DNA from: Methanosarcinaceae archaeon
GTDB taxonomy: Archaea; Halobacteriota; Methanosarcinia; Methanosarcinales; Methanosarcinaceae
Direction of reading: 5' to 3'
Length of the DNA: 32,151 bases
NCBI GenBank assembly: GCA_030611265.1
Contig: JAUWQD010000028.1
Location: 1 to 32,151 of the forward strand
Below are positions 1-6,819 of the stretch, piece by piece. The notes below the pieces were generated by a model that was not told where the DNA came from, did no database searches, and was given only the letters and a program-made list of their open reading frames with translations. Made by a program: the position numbers and the translations under genes. How positions within the stretch are numbered: the first letter of the stretch is position 1; every line of letters begins with the position of its first letter.

Positions 1-687
1 GATCTGTAATACATCAGTTTCGCCACCGAGGTCAGCTTCATAGTCCCATGTCTTTGCAGTAATATCTGTCGCGTTCTTGACACTGATAACTTTGTCTGCA
101 ACGAACTCACCGTTCTTGCTAAGCTCTAACCAGACTTTGTCGCCATTGACATCGATCTGCTGTGCTGTAAGTGCATAGCCCTCACCGAGTTCAAGTGCCT
201 GACCGGTTCTTACTGTGCGGGAGTCTTTCTCATCCATTAACAATTTGGACAGCTTGTTTGATGTATTGACCTTTATTGGGACATATTCCTCTGCCAAATA
301 TCCAATCTTCTGGTATGTACCTGTCCATTTGGTATCCTGCTTGTAATCAACATTTATAATCGTTGTAGTGTATACAAGACCTTCCTTATCGATTGTTCTG
401 TCTGAAGTTGTCTTGTTCTGGTAAAGCACAAATTGTTCGTTACCCTGACCATTCTTAAAGTCGTAATAGAAACCTGCGAAATTGCCTGTGTCTATTGTGA
501 ATGTACCATTGCCGAGTGGTGCAACATCTACATAAGACGAGTTGTCTGTTTTGACATCAGAAGCATTGAAAACTGGTCCTCTGATCTCAACCGCGTCCAC
601 TGTTGTCGCTGCGCTTGCTGGAATGACTGATGCGAACACAGTCAAGACCATCAATGCAGCCAGTGCGATTGCTGTAAATCTTTTCAT
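1..687 (-). CDS. S-layer protein, N-terminal part (runs off left edge)
   Basis: The minus strand is open from an ATG at 687 to the window edge (229 codons), so the C-terminus lies outside. A clear ribosome site (GGAGG, 697-701) precedes the ATG. The start encodes a classic signal peptide (MKRFTAIALAALMVLTVFAS, then VIPASA) followed by VDAVEIRGPVFN. The mature part is rich in Gly, Asn, Asp, Tyr and Thr and contains the FYYDFKNGQGNE and GEGYALTAQQID segments typical of Methanosarcinales proteins with the S-layer duplication domain. Such proteins form the glycosylated outer lattice and are usually anchored by a C-terminal transmembrane segment, which cannot be checked here. Family assignment rests on recognising these motifs. 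Confidence 0.85.
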   Translation of the reverse strand, partial: MKRFTAIALAALMVLTVFASVIPASAATTVDAVEIRGPVFNASDVKTDNSSYVDVAPLGNGTFTIDTGNFAGFYYDFKNGQGNEQFVLYQNKTTSDRTIDKEGLVYTTTIINVDYKQDTKWTGTYQKIGYLAEEYVPIKVNTSNKLSKLLMDEKDSRTVRTGQALELGEGYALTAQQIDVNGDKVWLELSKNGEFVADKVISVKNATDITAKTWDYEADLGGETDVLQI

Positions 688-1228
688 AAATCTTTTCCTC
701 CGAATTTAATTTTAATATTATATTGGTAAATGTAATCGTAAGATAAAACAACATCATCTGATGCGTTCCATCAGCCTTCACCTATGAACAATAATATTTG
801 TCGTCCATTGCCGAAGGAGACTTCATCACCCTCTGAATCCCGTCATATTGGATTGCAACTGTCTTATTAATGAATAGACTATTAAATCTGTTGTGGTCTA
901 ATTGAGATGGATTATCGCATTGCAGAGGCAAATATCGATGTGAATAACGGTAAATGTCGAACTATTATGGCTGGATTATAATATAAATCTGCCAAATCGG
1001 GAGTGGATGTTCGCATATTGTCGAATTTGTGATTGAAAAGTGAACAATGTGAAAACAGCATACAAGTTCAAATTCATCATCATGTATGGAACCATATGTG
1101 GCATGGGGTGAATCATGATTATTCCCTGCGCATGTTTAGATTGGCGGTTGAGAACAATGGTTGAGAACATATATGAACTACCCCTCACGGCGGTTGCTGA
1201 AATTGCACAATCGAATTTTTTGGTTATA

Positions 1229-1282
1229 CATCCTGTCCATTAATCCAGGCAATACGATTCCATGTTTGACGATACTCAAAAA
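1229..1282 (-). repeat. Dispersed repeat R1, copy 1 (partial)
   Basis: Read on the minus strand, this stretch matches the copies near 5190, 8310 and 31340: a TATTGTCAAA-like block, then an ATTGCCTG-like block and GGATTAATGGACAGGA. In one frame it reads SIVKHGIVLPGLM, parallel to IFSNMGITLPELF in copy 2, so the phase of a former coding frame is still visible. Only about 50 bp of the longer unit remains. Confidence 0.6.
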
Positions 1283-1377
1283 AGAATACAAAATCTCCAA
1301 CCACACCATTTAAATGTTTCAAAACCATCCTCTTAAAAAAATGTTCACAGGCTAGTAAAATACATTAAGTCAAAGGT

Positions 1378-1393
1378 AGTAAAGATCGTTACT
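1378..1393. promoter_or_regulatory. Interrupted palindrome upstream of VapB-like antitoxin
   Basis: AGTAA and TTACT arms are separated by 6 bases. A TGATCA palindrome overlaps the right edge, and an AT-rich TATTAATAAA (1401-1410) lies about 30 bases before the start codon. Antitoxins commonly autoregulate through such palindromes, so this is a candidate operator. Confidence 0.35.
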
Positions 1394-1434
1394 GATCAGT
1401 TATTAATAAAATCAACAATTAATGGAGGCTTCTT

Positions 1435-1692
1435 ATGCAAACAAAGACAAAGCAGGAGGTAGAAATCTTAAAAGAGATAAGAAATCTGCCAGAGATGGTT
1501 CAAGAAAAGATACTCAAGATGATTCATTTTTTCAGGTCTGAGATCATAATAAGTGAATCGTTAGAAGAAACGGCTACCGAAGATTTTTTATCTGCATGCG
1601 GCACCTGGGAAGATAAAAGGTCCATTGATGAGCAAATAAATGACATATATTCCAGTAGAAAGTCTACCAACAGGACGGAGAAGGTATTTTGA
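1435..1692 (+). CDS. VapB-like antitoxin (small, helical, acidic tail)
   Basis: This 85-residue protein starts at an ATG with GGAGG at 1424-1428. It has an N-terminal helical part (EVEILKEIRNLPEMVQEKILKMIHFF) resembling the short DUF2281/VapB-like antitoxins, and an acidic, probably disordered middle (ESLEETATEDFLSACGTWED) of the kind that wraps a PIN toxin. Its stop codon overlaps the TTG start of a PIN-domain gene, the usual antitoxin-toxin arrangement. The toxin is truncated, so the antitoxin may now be an orphan. The family call is moderate; the pairing is seen directly. Confidence 0.65.
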   Translation: MQTKTKQEVEILKEIRNLPEMVQEKILKMIHFFRSEIIISESLEETATEDFLSACGTWEDKRSIDEQINDIYSSRKSTNRTEKVF

Positions 1693-1862
1693 AATATTTA
1701 TTGGATACAAACATTTGCATATACATGCTTAATGGAAATGAAACATTGAAAAATAAAGTAAAAGAAATTGGTGTTTTTTCCCTTTCAATATCTAATGCCA
1801 CACTTGCAGAACTTTATTTTGGAGCATATAGAGGCTGTCCAACAATCCAAAATCACAGATAA
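1689..1862 (+). pseudogene. VapC-like PIN toxin, truncated by a miniature element
   Basis: The frame opens with TTG overlapping the antitoxin stop and encodes MKYLLDTNICIYMLNGN, the typical PIN N-terminus with its first metal-binding Asp (D6), then LAELYFGAY with the second acidic residue (E41). At GAY the sequence enters the terminal repeat of a 107-bp element, adding about ten foreign residues before a stop. PIN toxins are normally about 130 residues; this product would be 57 and lacks the C-terminal acidic residues. Joining across the element through its TA duplication gives only a few further residues before another stop, so the downstream remainder is also decayed. Confidence 0.75.
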
Positions 1863-1937
1863 AAGAAGGACAAATATGGCTTTAAATCAATAAATAAGGT
1901 TTTATTTTATCGTCCACAGCAATTGTTAGACAGCCTC
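1831..1937. mobile_element. 107-bp miniature inverted-repeat element (MITE)
   Basis: The ends are GAGGCTGTCCAACAAT on the left and, read inward from the right, GAGGCTGTCTAACAAT: 16-bp terminal repeats with one mismatch. A TA dinucleotide flanks each end, consistent with a 2-bp target duplication as made by IS630- or some IS5-type transposases. The interior is AT-rich and carries no gene, so mobilisation would need a transposase elsewhere. The ends do not match those of the complete IS element at 23595-25511. Confidence 0.75.
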
Positions 1938-2038
1938 TAAAGAAGGGAAATAACAAATTTTTAGGGGAAATCAGGCACTCATGACCTTTTATAGATAAAA
2001 CGGGGTAAGAAGAATGCCTACTCTCAATCCCCATATCT

Positions 2039-2197
2039 ATGTTAAGGCAGCACGGCGATGCTATGAGGCAGACAGAGATTGTGAAACAATATGGTTCTTC
2101 CAAATCCAAGACCAGTGCACTACTGACCAATATGGCAGAAAATGGACAGGTCTAGCGGGTTAAGAAAGGACGGGAGAACTTGATACGTCTAATATGA
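2039..2197 (+). pseudogene. Decayed winged-helix DNA-binding domain
   Basis: The frame reads MLRQHGDAMRQTEIVKQYGS, then SKSKTSALLTNMAENGQV, an in-frame TAG, and RVKKGRENLIRLI before the final stop. This is the pattern of archaeal MarR/ArsR-like winged-helix domains (recognition helix SKSKTSALL, wing KKGREN), often at the C-terminus of membrane proteins in Methanosarcinales. The internal stop at about codon 39 and the lack of an N-terminal part mark a relic. The 170 bases beyond it, up to the convergent PLD-like gene, hold nothing else I can support. Confidence 0.6.
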
Positions 2198-2370
2198 GGC
2201 CATCAGCCTGTTCTGAGAATTTTTCGCCCCCTTCATATTTACCTGACAAAAGCGGCCTGGGGCAGAATAATAAAAGCGGAAATCAATTTTGCCTGATGGT
2301 TATTTTACTGAAACGTTTGATGTTAAGATTGGAAAAGAAAGTGAGCTGAGAGGATATACGAAGATTAAAG

Positions 2371-4071
2371 CTATTTCCCTGATCTACCTATCCATTGCTT
2401 TATTAAATAGATCATTGATGCAGCGAGCAGTATCATTACTGCCACCATTAAAGGGTTTATTGTTGTCTTTGATAATTTTGTCTCTGTTCTACCCAGGTTC
2501 CAGTCGTAAAGGAAGACTTCGGTGTAGTATGCTGCTAACTCGGGATTTTCGATTATGATTCCGACCTCCCTGTTGTAGGTCGGGCTATGTTTGTTCCAGT
2601 TTATCGAGGAAATCAGTACCCTCTGGCCGTCAACGATCACTCCTTTATTGTGAATTTTTGAAATTCCATCCCGCTTCACAAGCCGTGCTTCAAGGTTTAG
2701 GTTCTCCTGCGAGGCGAGATTGTTCAGGTAGTTGCAAAGTTCATCATTGTCATTCTCCCCGTGTGTGTTGTACCACATTGAGTCAAGGAGGACTTTCACT
2801 TCCACACCCTGCATTGCAGCATTGATCGCAGATTGAAGGTAGGGGTTCTCATCATTTCTCCAGTCCTTTCTTATATACGCCTGCTCGATATGAAGCGTCT
2901 TTTCAGCAGAGTTGATCATCTCGATGATTGTTTCATAATGGAGACTGTTGTCAGGTCCGATTATCATGCTTGCTGTAAACTCACCGTTTATGTTCTTTGC
3001 TTCAAACACCTCATATCCGATACGGTCATCTGGTTCATCTGTATCTGATTTTGATCCCTGCGGCAGGTCATCTGGACTAACCTTTATTCCTTGTGACCAG
3101 TCATGCTCAAATATGGAAGACATATCATGATACATCTCCCCGTCTCTTATGACAACACCCCAGCCGCGATTTCCGATGGAGCCATCAGGCGGATACCCGC
3201 CACTGTTCCAATTCTCAGAACCGAGAATAATGGTATCGCTGTTTATCAGTGCGTACTTTGCATGGTTCAGCCGGTAAAGCGAATCATTACTGAAACGAAC
3301 CTCTCCCCCTTCATCTATGATGTGTCTGAGTATTTTGACTTCAGAATCACTGATACCGCCGACAGGGCTGCCCTCGATGAGAATATTCACAGTTCCACCC
3401 CGACTGAGCAGGTCTACCACCTCACGCTCAATATCCTGGCTTTCAAAAAGATAGACATTCACTCTGAGAACGGATGCACTCCGGATCTCCTTCTGAAGTA
3501 TCTCAAGACTGCAATCCGGCGACACAAAAACTGTGACCTCACCTGAAAATGATCTCGGAGATGGCATAAAATCTGACTGCCCGCGGTAATACTCCCTGAG
3601 AGGCAGCCACTCATATGCAGTATCAGTATCCCTATCAAGATAGAAGCGCCTGAATATGCGCTCTTCAGAAGCGCTACCAAGCATAGATCCCTGCCAGCCC
3701 TCCCCCTCATACTCTGAGCTTCCGTAAATTACACAATCCACCATGCGTAACGTATTATCGAGAAGTATTACCTCGTCTCCACTGTTACTGAGCTGGATCC
3801 CGTTTGCCGGAAGTTTGATCCGGTAGTTCGATTCCGGTTCAAGGATTGTTCCACCAGGTATTTCTGACTCTCCCTCAAGATCTGTAAGAATAAAACCAGA
3901 TATGTCAACTTCTTGGCCTGTCGGGTTGTATATAACCACATACTCGCCCTGATCCATCAAAGCAGCCGGATTTGGAAGGAACTCAAGAATTACCGGATGT
4001 GTGATACTGGATGCTGACGATGGATCTATGCCAGGTGCTATGAGAAGAAGAGCGCATAGAAGTACAACCAA
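2371..4071 (-). CDS. Secreted lamin-tail/phospholipase D-like protein with C-terminal membrane anchor
   Basis: This 566-residue protein has a signal peptide (residues 1-21), a lamin-tail-like beta domain (about 25-115: VILEFLPNPA, EYVVIYNPTGQEVDISGFIL), two PLD-type halves, and a C-terminal transmembrane segment (about 539-557). The second half has a full HKD motif (H474, K476, D481; HNKGVIVDGQ, then SSINWN). The first has H270 and K272 but Asn at the Asp position (N277; HAKYALIN), then GSENWN. The family covers phospholipases, nucleases and transferases; the substrate is unknown. The topology places the catalytic part outside the cell. The start is TTG at 4071, but in-frame ATT codons at 4083 and 4086 would give a more normal signal peptide (IRLNLVV) and fit better with the AAGGAAGGG site just upstream. 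Confidence 0.8.
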   Translation of the reverse strand: MVVLLCALLLIAPGIDPSSASSITHPVILEFLPNPAALMDQGEYVVIYNPTGQEVDISGFILTDLEGESEIPGGTILEPESNYRIKLPANGIQLSNSGDEVILLDNTLRMVDCVIYGSSEYEGEGWQGSMLGSASEERIFRRFYLDRDTDTAYEWLPLREYYRGQSDFMPSPRSFSGEVTVFVSPDCSLEILQKEIRSASVLRVNVYLFESQDIEREVVDLLSRGGTVNILIEGSPVGGISDSEVKILRHIIDEGGEVRFSNDSLYRLNHAKYALINSDTIILGSENWNSGGYPPDGSIGNRGWGVVIRDGEMYHDMSSIFEHDWSQGIKVSPDDLPQGSKSDTDEPDDRIGYEVFEAKNINGEFTASMIIGPDNSLHYETIIEMINSAEKTLHIEQAYIRKDWRNDENPYLQSAINAAMQGVEVKVLLDSMWYNTHGENDNDELCNYLNNLASQENLNLEARLVKRDGISKIHNKGVIVDGQRVLISSINWNKHSPTYNREVGIIIENPELAAYYTEVFLYDWNLGRTETKLSKTTINPLMVAVMILLAASMIYLIKQWIGRSGK

Positions 4072-4302
4072 ATTAAGTCTAATAATGCATCCCTTCCTTA
4101 ACTACCAGGAGTTGACTATTTCTATTTGCATGCAGATACATCGTCTAAGAACTCGCTTATTGATTTATTAGCTTTCCCATAACAATCTCTTATCTGCTCA
4201 GTTCGGGTACAGGACGGATATTACCATAAACATATTTACGTTCCAGGCTTGCCGGACGATAGATTTGACCCCTTCCAATGACCTACATCTAAACCCGGAT
4301 GA

Positions 4303-4349
4303 GTATATACTGTGACAATCGTTAAACTAATATCGTATAACGTTATACG
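4303..4349 (+). promoter_or_regulatory. TATA box and perfect 16-bp palindrome before AbrB-type antitoxin
   Basis: GTATATAC (about 4303-4310) is a good archaeal TATA box. CGTATAACGTTATACG at 4334-4349 is a perfect palindrome sitting where transcription should begin, and a partial extra repeat (CGTTATAC) follows. The ATG at 4359 lies just behind with no ribosome site, so the message would be nearly leaderless. This is a likely autoregulatory operator for the downstream pair. Confidence 0.6.
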
Positions 4350-4358
4350 TTATACACT

Positions 4359-4595
4359 ATGACAGAAGTAAAGATACACAATAAATATCTGGTCGTAATC
4401 CCAAAAGATGTTCGCGATACACTGGGGTTGCAGATAGGGGAAACCATCGATTTTGTGGTGGAAAAAGGAAAGGCAGTGTTGTATCCTAAAAGAGGAAATG
4501 TCGCATCTGTCAGGAAACTTCATGGTATTATTGAACACAAAGGCACGATAGATGAGGGAATCGATGAAGGTTATGCCCTGATGGGTGTGGAATAG
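4359..4595 (+). CDS. vapB: AbrB/SpoVT-type antitoxin (VapB)
   Basis: This 78-residue protein has a SpoVT-AbrB swapped-hairpin DNA-binding fold: VKIHNKYLVVIPKDVRDTLG, then LQIGETIDFVVEKGKAVLYP. The C-terminal 30 residues (HKGTIDEGIDEGYALMGVE) are acidic and suit binding to a PIN toxin. The toxin ATG follows the stop by one base. It is expected to bind the palindrome at 4334-4349 and repress the pair. Confidence 0.85.
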   Translation: MTEVKIHNKYLVVIPKDVRDTLGLQIGETIDFVVEKGKAVLYPKRGNVASVRKLHGIIEHKGTIDEGIDEGYALMGVE

Positions 4596-4596
4596 A

Positions 4597-5001
4597 ATGA
4601 AATACATCGACTCAAACATCTTTATCAATAATCTCATCGGAGATGCCCGATTTGGTGATGCTGCCGAAAAGTATCTTGAAAACGTTGCCAATGGGAGAGA
4701 GATCGCCTCCACTTCTGTTCATACTATGATAGAGATATACGCTTTTCTTAAGAGCAAACGTTTGTCTGAGCAGAAAATTGCAGATATCCTGAGTGAGATC
4801 GATCAGCATGGCGTCATACTTTTGCCCTTTGAACCTGACTTTTTAGTTGATGCTCTGCCCATGGTCAAAACTGGCTGGAAGATCGGTGATGCTATACATC
4901 TCAATACAATGAAGAAAAATAAAATAATTGAGATTGTAACGGATGATCGGCATTTTGAAAATGTGGAAGGCATAACACGTATTGACCTATTGGAAGAATG
5001 A
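4597..5001 (+). CDS. vapC: PIN-domain ribonuclease toxin (VapC)
   Basis: I chose the ATG at 4597 (MKYIDSNIFINNLIGD) because it starts exactly at the PIN consensus; a GTG at 4585 would overlap the antitoxin. The 134-residue product has the first Asp (YIDSNIF), the second acidic residue (VHTMIEIYAF), GDAIHL with the third Asp, and a final TDDRHF, so all four metal-binding positions appear present. VapC toxins cleave tRNA or rRNA when freed from the antitoxin. The pair seems intact. Confidence 0.85.
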   Translation: MKYIDSNIFINNLIGDARFGDAAEKYLENVANGREIASTSVHTMIEIYAFLKSKRLSEQKIADILSEIDQHGVILLPFEPDFLVDALPMVKTGWKIGDAIHLNTMKKNKIIEIVTDDRHFENVEGITRIDLLEE

Positions 5002-5318
5002 TATTCGCATAAGCCGTTATACAATTTTGAGCGTATAGGCTGGTGCGAAACAACAACTCGAATCAATCTACAAAAATAAATTGGCGGACTTGGAAATTAC
5101 ACAGGGACAAATTGTCCACATGTAAAAATGCTAACTCACATAAATAAAAAAAGATTCTCTTTAACATTTTATGGGCAACATCACTATTCAGGATATATTT
5201 TCAAACATGGGTATCACATTGCCTGAATTATTCGATGTCGAATAATTACCCACCCTATGTTGTGGATATCCAAAAGAATAATCATTTTTGCAGGAAACAT
5301 AAAAGATGTTTACGCGCC
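5002..5318. other. Intergenic stretch, mostly repeat R1
   Basis: About 315 bases between a VapC gene and the tail of a leftward RelE-type gene. Apart from R1 copy 2, I see no gene or clear regulatory site. Confidence 0.5.
5145..5247 (+). repeat. Dispersed repeat R1, copy 2, with an intact micro-ORF
   Basis: It aligns without large gaps with the copy starting near 8258: an A-rich start, TCTTTAAC, then ACATCACTATT and GGATATAT. An uninterrupted frame runs from ATG 5171 to TAA 5245 (24 residues): MGNITIQDIFSNM followed by GITLPELFDVE. The same frame, broken, can be seen in the other copies. There is no obvious ribosome site, so expression is doubtful. Confidence 0.65.
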
Positions 5319-5585
5319 TTAATGTTTGTAGATATTATCATGATGGTCATAATCTTCCAGCGTAACGCTCTTTGATCCTTCATCAACAGAAAATAATAGC
5401 ACGAAATGTTTATCCACATGTACCCTTTTCCAATCATTCAAGGGTGTACGAAGATTTTTATATCTGTGGGGATCAGTCAGGATCTCATCGACTTTCTTAA
5501 AAACAATCTCTAACTGCACCCTGTTCTTTTTAGCCAGTTTCTTAAGGGTCTTTTCAAGACCGGGCTTAATCTTTAATGTGTACAT
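5319..5585 (-). CDS. RelE/YafQ-type mRNA interferase toxin
   Basis: This 88-residue protein (MYTLKIKPGLEKTLKKLAKK, then IVFKKVDEILTDPHRYKNLR) has the RelE fold pattern: a basic helix pair, a PHRYKNLR segment before the central beta strands, WKRVHVDKHFVLLFSVDE, and a C-terminal EDYDHHDNIY matching the DYxHHDxxY signature of this branch. It starts 4 bases after the stop of the upstream antitoxin gene, so the two are co-transcribed. RelE toxins cut mRNA at the ribosome. Confidence 0.85.
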   Translation of the reverse strand: MYTLKIKPGLEKTLKKLAKKNRVQLEIVFKKVDEILTDPHRYKNLRTPLNDWKRVHVDKHFVLLFSVDEGSKSVTLEDYDHHDNIYKH

Positions 5586-5589
5586 AAGA

Positions 5590-5829
5590 TCAAAGACCCA
5601 ATCGTTTCTTTAGACCTTCAACATTGCCTACATCGACAGAATCCTGCTTCATTATTTTTTTAATCTTATCTGCATATTCAGGTCTGAGTTCAGGTTCGAG
5701 TATTTCCTCTTCATATTGTATTGCCATAAGCTCAATAGCAGAACTTTTGTTCGTCAGGCCATATTTTGCCTTGACGATATTCAAGATCCTGTTTGTATGC
5801 TCATCAATATTTATGAAAGCTTGAACCAT
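5590..5829 (-). CDS. DUF2683-type antitoxin paired with RelE-like toxin
   Basis: I start it at the ATG at 5829 (MVQAFINIDEHTNRILNIVK), which has AAGGTG about 6 bases upstream; a GTG three codons earlier would overlap that site. The 79-residue protein has a short beta strand and a helix-turn-helix-like stretch resembling ribbon-helix-helix proteins (INIDEHTNRILNIVKAKYGL, TNKSSAIELMA), then an acidic tail (EPELRPEYADKIKKIMKQ). This is the DUF2683 pattern common in methanogens and found next to RelE-type genes. Confidence 0.75.
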   Translation of the reverse strand: MVQAFINIDEHTNRILNIVKAKYGLTNKSSAIELMAIQYEEEILEPELRPEYADKIKKIMKQDSVDVGNVEGLKKRLGL

Positions 5830-5849
5830 ATATAACACCTTAACATTAT

Positions 5850-5866
5850 ATTAACATCATGTTAAT
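5850..5866. promoter_or_regulatory. Palindromic operator candidate for the DUF2683/RelE pair
   Basis: ATTAACAT and ATGTTAAT arms surround one central base, giving perfect 8-bp arms 20 bases before the antitoxin start. A further TTAACAT half-site lies between the palindrome and the gene. The position fits autoregulation by the antitoxin. Confidence 0.5.
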
Positions 5867-5908
5867 AAGTAGTTTTCGTGTGCGAACACACAAATGCACT
5901 GCATGTGA

Positions 5909-6460
5909 TTGAACAAAAGAAAAGTTGTTGTTTATATTCATCCAATTGATCCTGTCGGTGTGTATGACCCGAAATTAGAGATCCCAAACTCATTGATCGA
6001 AGGACCGTTTGAAACGACTCGTGCTGTGACAAATCTCATCTATACCGGTACAACAGATCGTTGTCCTGATATCAAATATATTCTGGCTCACGGCGGGGGA
6101 ACCATTCCTATCCTTGCGTGGCGCATAGCACTGAGCAAATATTCAAAAAAAGAGATTAAGCCTTCAATATTCAGGATGATCAATGACATTTTAATCAAAA
6201 AAAGTCCTGAAATCGGGCTTAATATTTTAAAGAATATGTACTATGACACAGGACTGACTTCCAGTTCGTATGCACTCAAAGCAATGCAGGAATTTGTGGG
6301 ACCGTCAAGAATTGTGTTTGGAAGTGATCTGCCATTTTCTGAAAAAGTGGTGTCAATGGTTGTAAATGATCTGGAAAAATACGAGGGATTTACAAAGGAA
6401 GATCTTGAATTGATCAATTATAAGAATTGTCTTGAATTGTTTCCACAACTTCATGAATAA
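5909..6460 (+). pseudogene. Amidohydrolase-2 family protein lacking its N-terminus
   Basis: The 183 residues match the C-terminal two thirds of amidohydrolase-2/ACMSD-type enzymes: VVVYIHPIDP (a metal-ligand His), KYILAHGGGTIP (second His), YYDTGL and FGSDLPF (catalytic Asp). The family is usually about 280-330 residues and starts with an HxH metal motif, which is absent. The frame begins at TTG immediately after an in-frame TGA, and no upstream frame supplies the missing part. I read it as a truncated, probably inactive gene. A functional short variant cannot be excluded, because the frame itself is clean. Confidence 0.65.
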
Positions 6461-6819
6461 TATTTATTCCAACATTAATGCTGTTTTGTATGATTATGGT
6501 GCTCTAGCTGCAACCCACCAAAGCAAAAAAATGTGCTCATATCGGAAGATATTTTAGATAATACATTGTCAGTATTATAATCAATCCAGCAATGACTAAG
6601 CGAATTATAAATTTCGCGATATTGTTTAAAAATTCTGCAATAGCTAGAAGTGCTACACAAACTACCGCAATGATAATTAAATTTGGCAACATTTTATAAT
6701 ATACCCTCTAAACTACTTTTACTATTAATATGACGCAACTACTCAGCTTCAGAAAGCGATATTTAAAATATTAATGCACCCTAAAGGTAAGTAATTACCC
6801 TTATTTATTATGTATAACA
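6461..6819. other. Intergenic region containing one small membrane-protein gene
   Basis: Besides the leftward 51-codon gene at 6537-6692, this AT-rich stretch shows nothing I can support. Confidence 0.4.
6537..6692 (-). CDS. Small hydrophobic membrane protein, 51 residues
   Basis: The leftward ATG at 6692 opens a 51-residue frame: MLPNLIIIAVVCVALLAIAE, FLNNIAKFIIRL, then VIAGLIIILTMYYLKYLPI. It has two clear transmembrane segments separated by a short basic loop, which random sequence rarely gives. AGAGGG lies about 11 bases before the ATG. I do not recognise the family. It is probably real, but expression is not shown by sequence alone. Confidence 0.45.
   Translation of the reverse strand: MLPNLIIIAVVCVALLAIAEFLNNIAKFIIRLVIAGLIIILTMYYLKYLPI

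Larger units (their letters stand above)
688..1434. other. Long intergenic region between S-layer gene and antitoxin gene
   Basis: About 750 bases with no convincing gene. It holds the S-layer ribosome site, a 50-bp copy of dispersed repeat R1 near 1231-1280, and the promoter/operator area of the antitoxin gene. The length upstream of the S-layer gene would allow a long 5' leader, but I cannot place its promoter. Confidence 0.5.

Noticed and set aside
976-1188. Leftward 70-codon frame upstream of the S-layer gene
   Set aside because: No recognisable pattern or ribosome site, and mixed composition. I treat the region as non-coding.
2013-2160. Alternative frame starting MPTLNPHIYVKAARRC over the decayed winged-helix gene
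   Set aside because: The other frame gives a clear HTH and wing pattern, so this is a shadow.
4100-4270. Possible leftward short coding tail (ending SEFLDDVSACK) upstream of the PLD-like gene
   Set aside because: No start, short, and a stop close upstream. Not enough to support a gene or relic.
6475-6660. Leftward 61-codon frame rich in Cys, Ser and His
   Set aside because: Overlaps the more convincing two-helix membrane protein in another frame and has no protein-like pattern.
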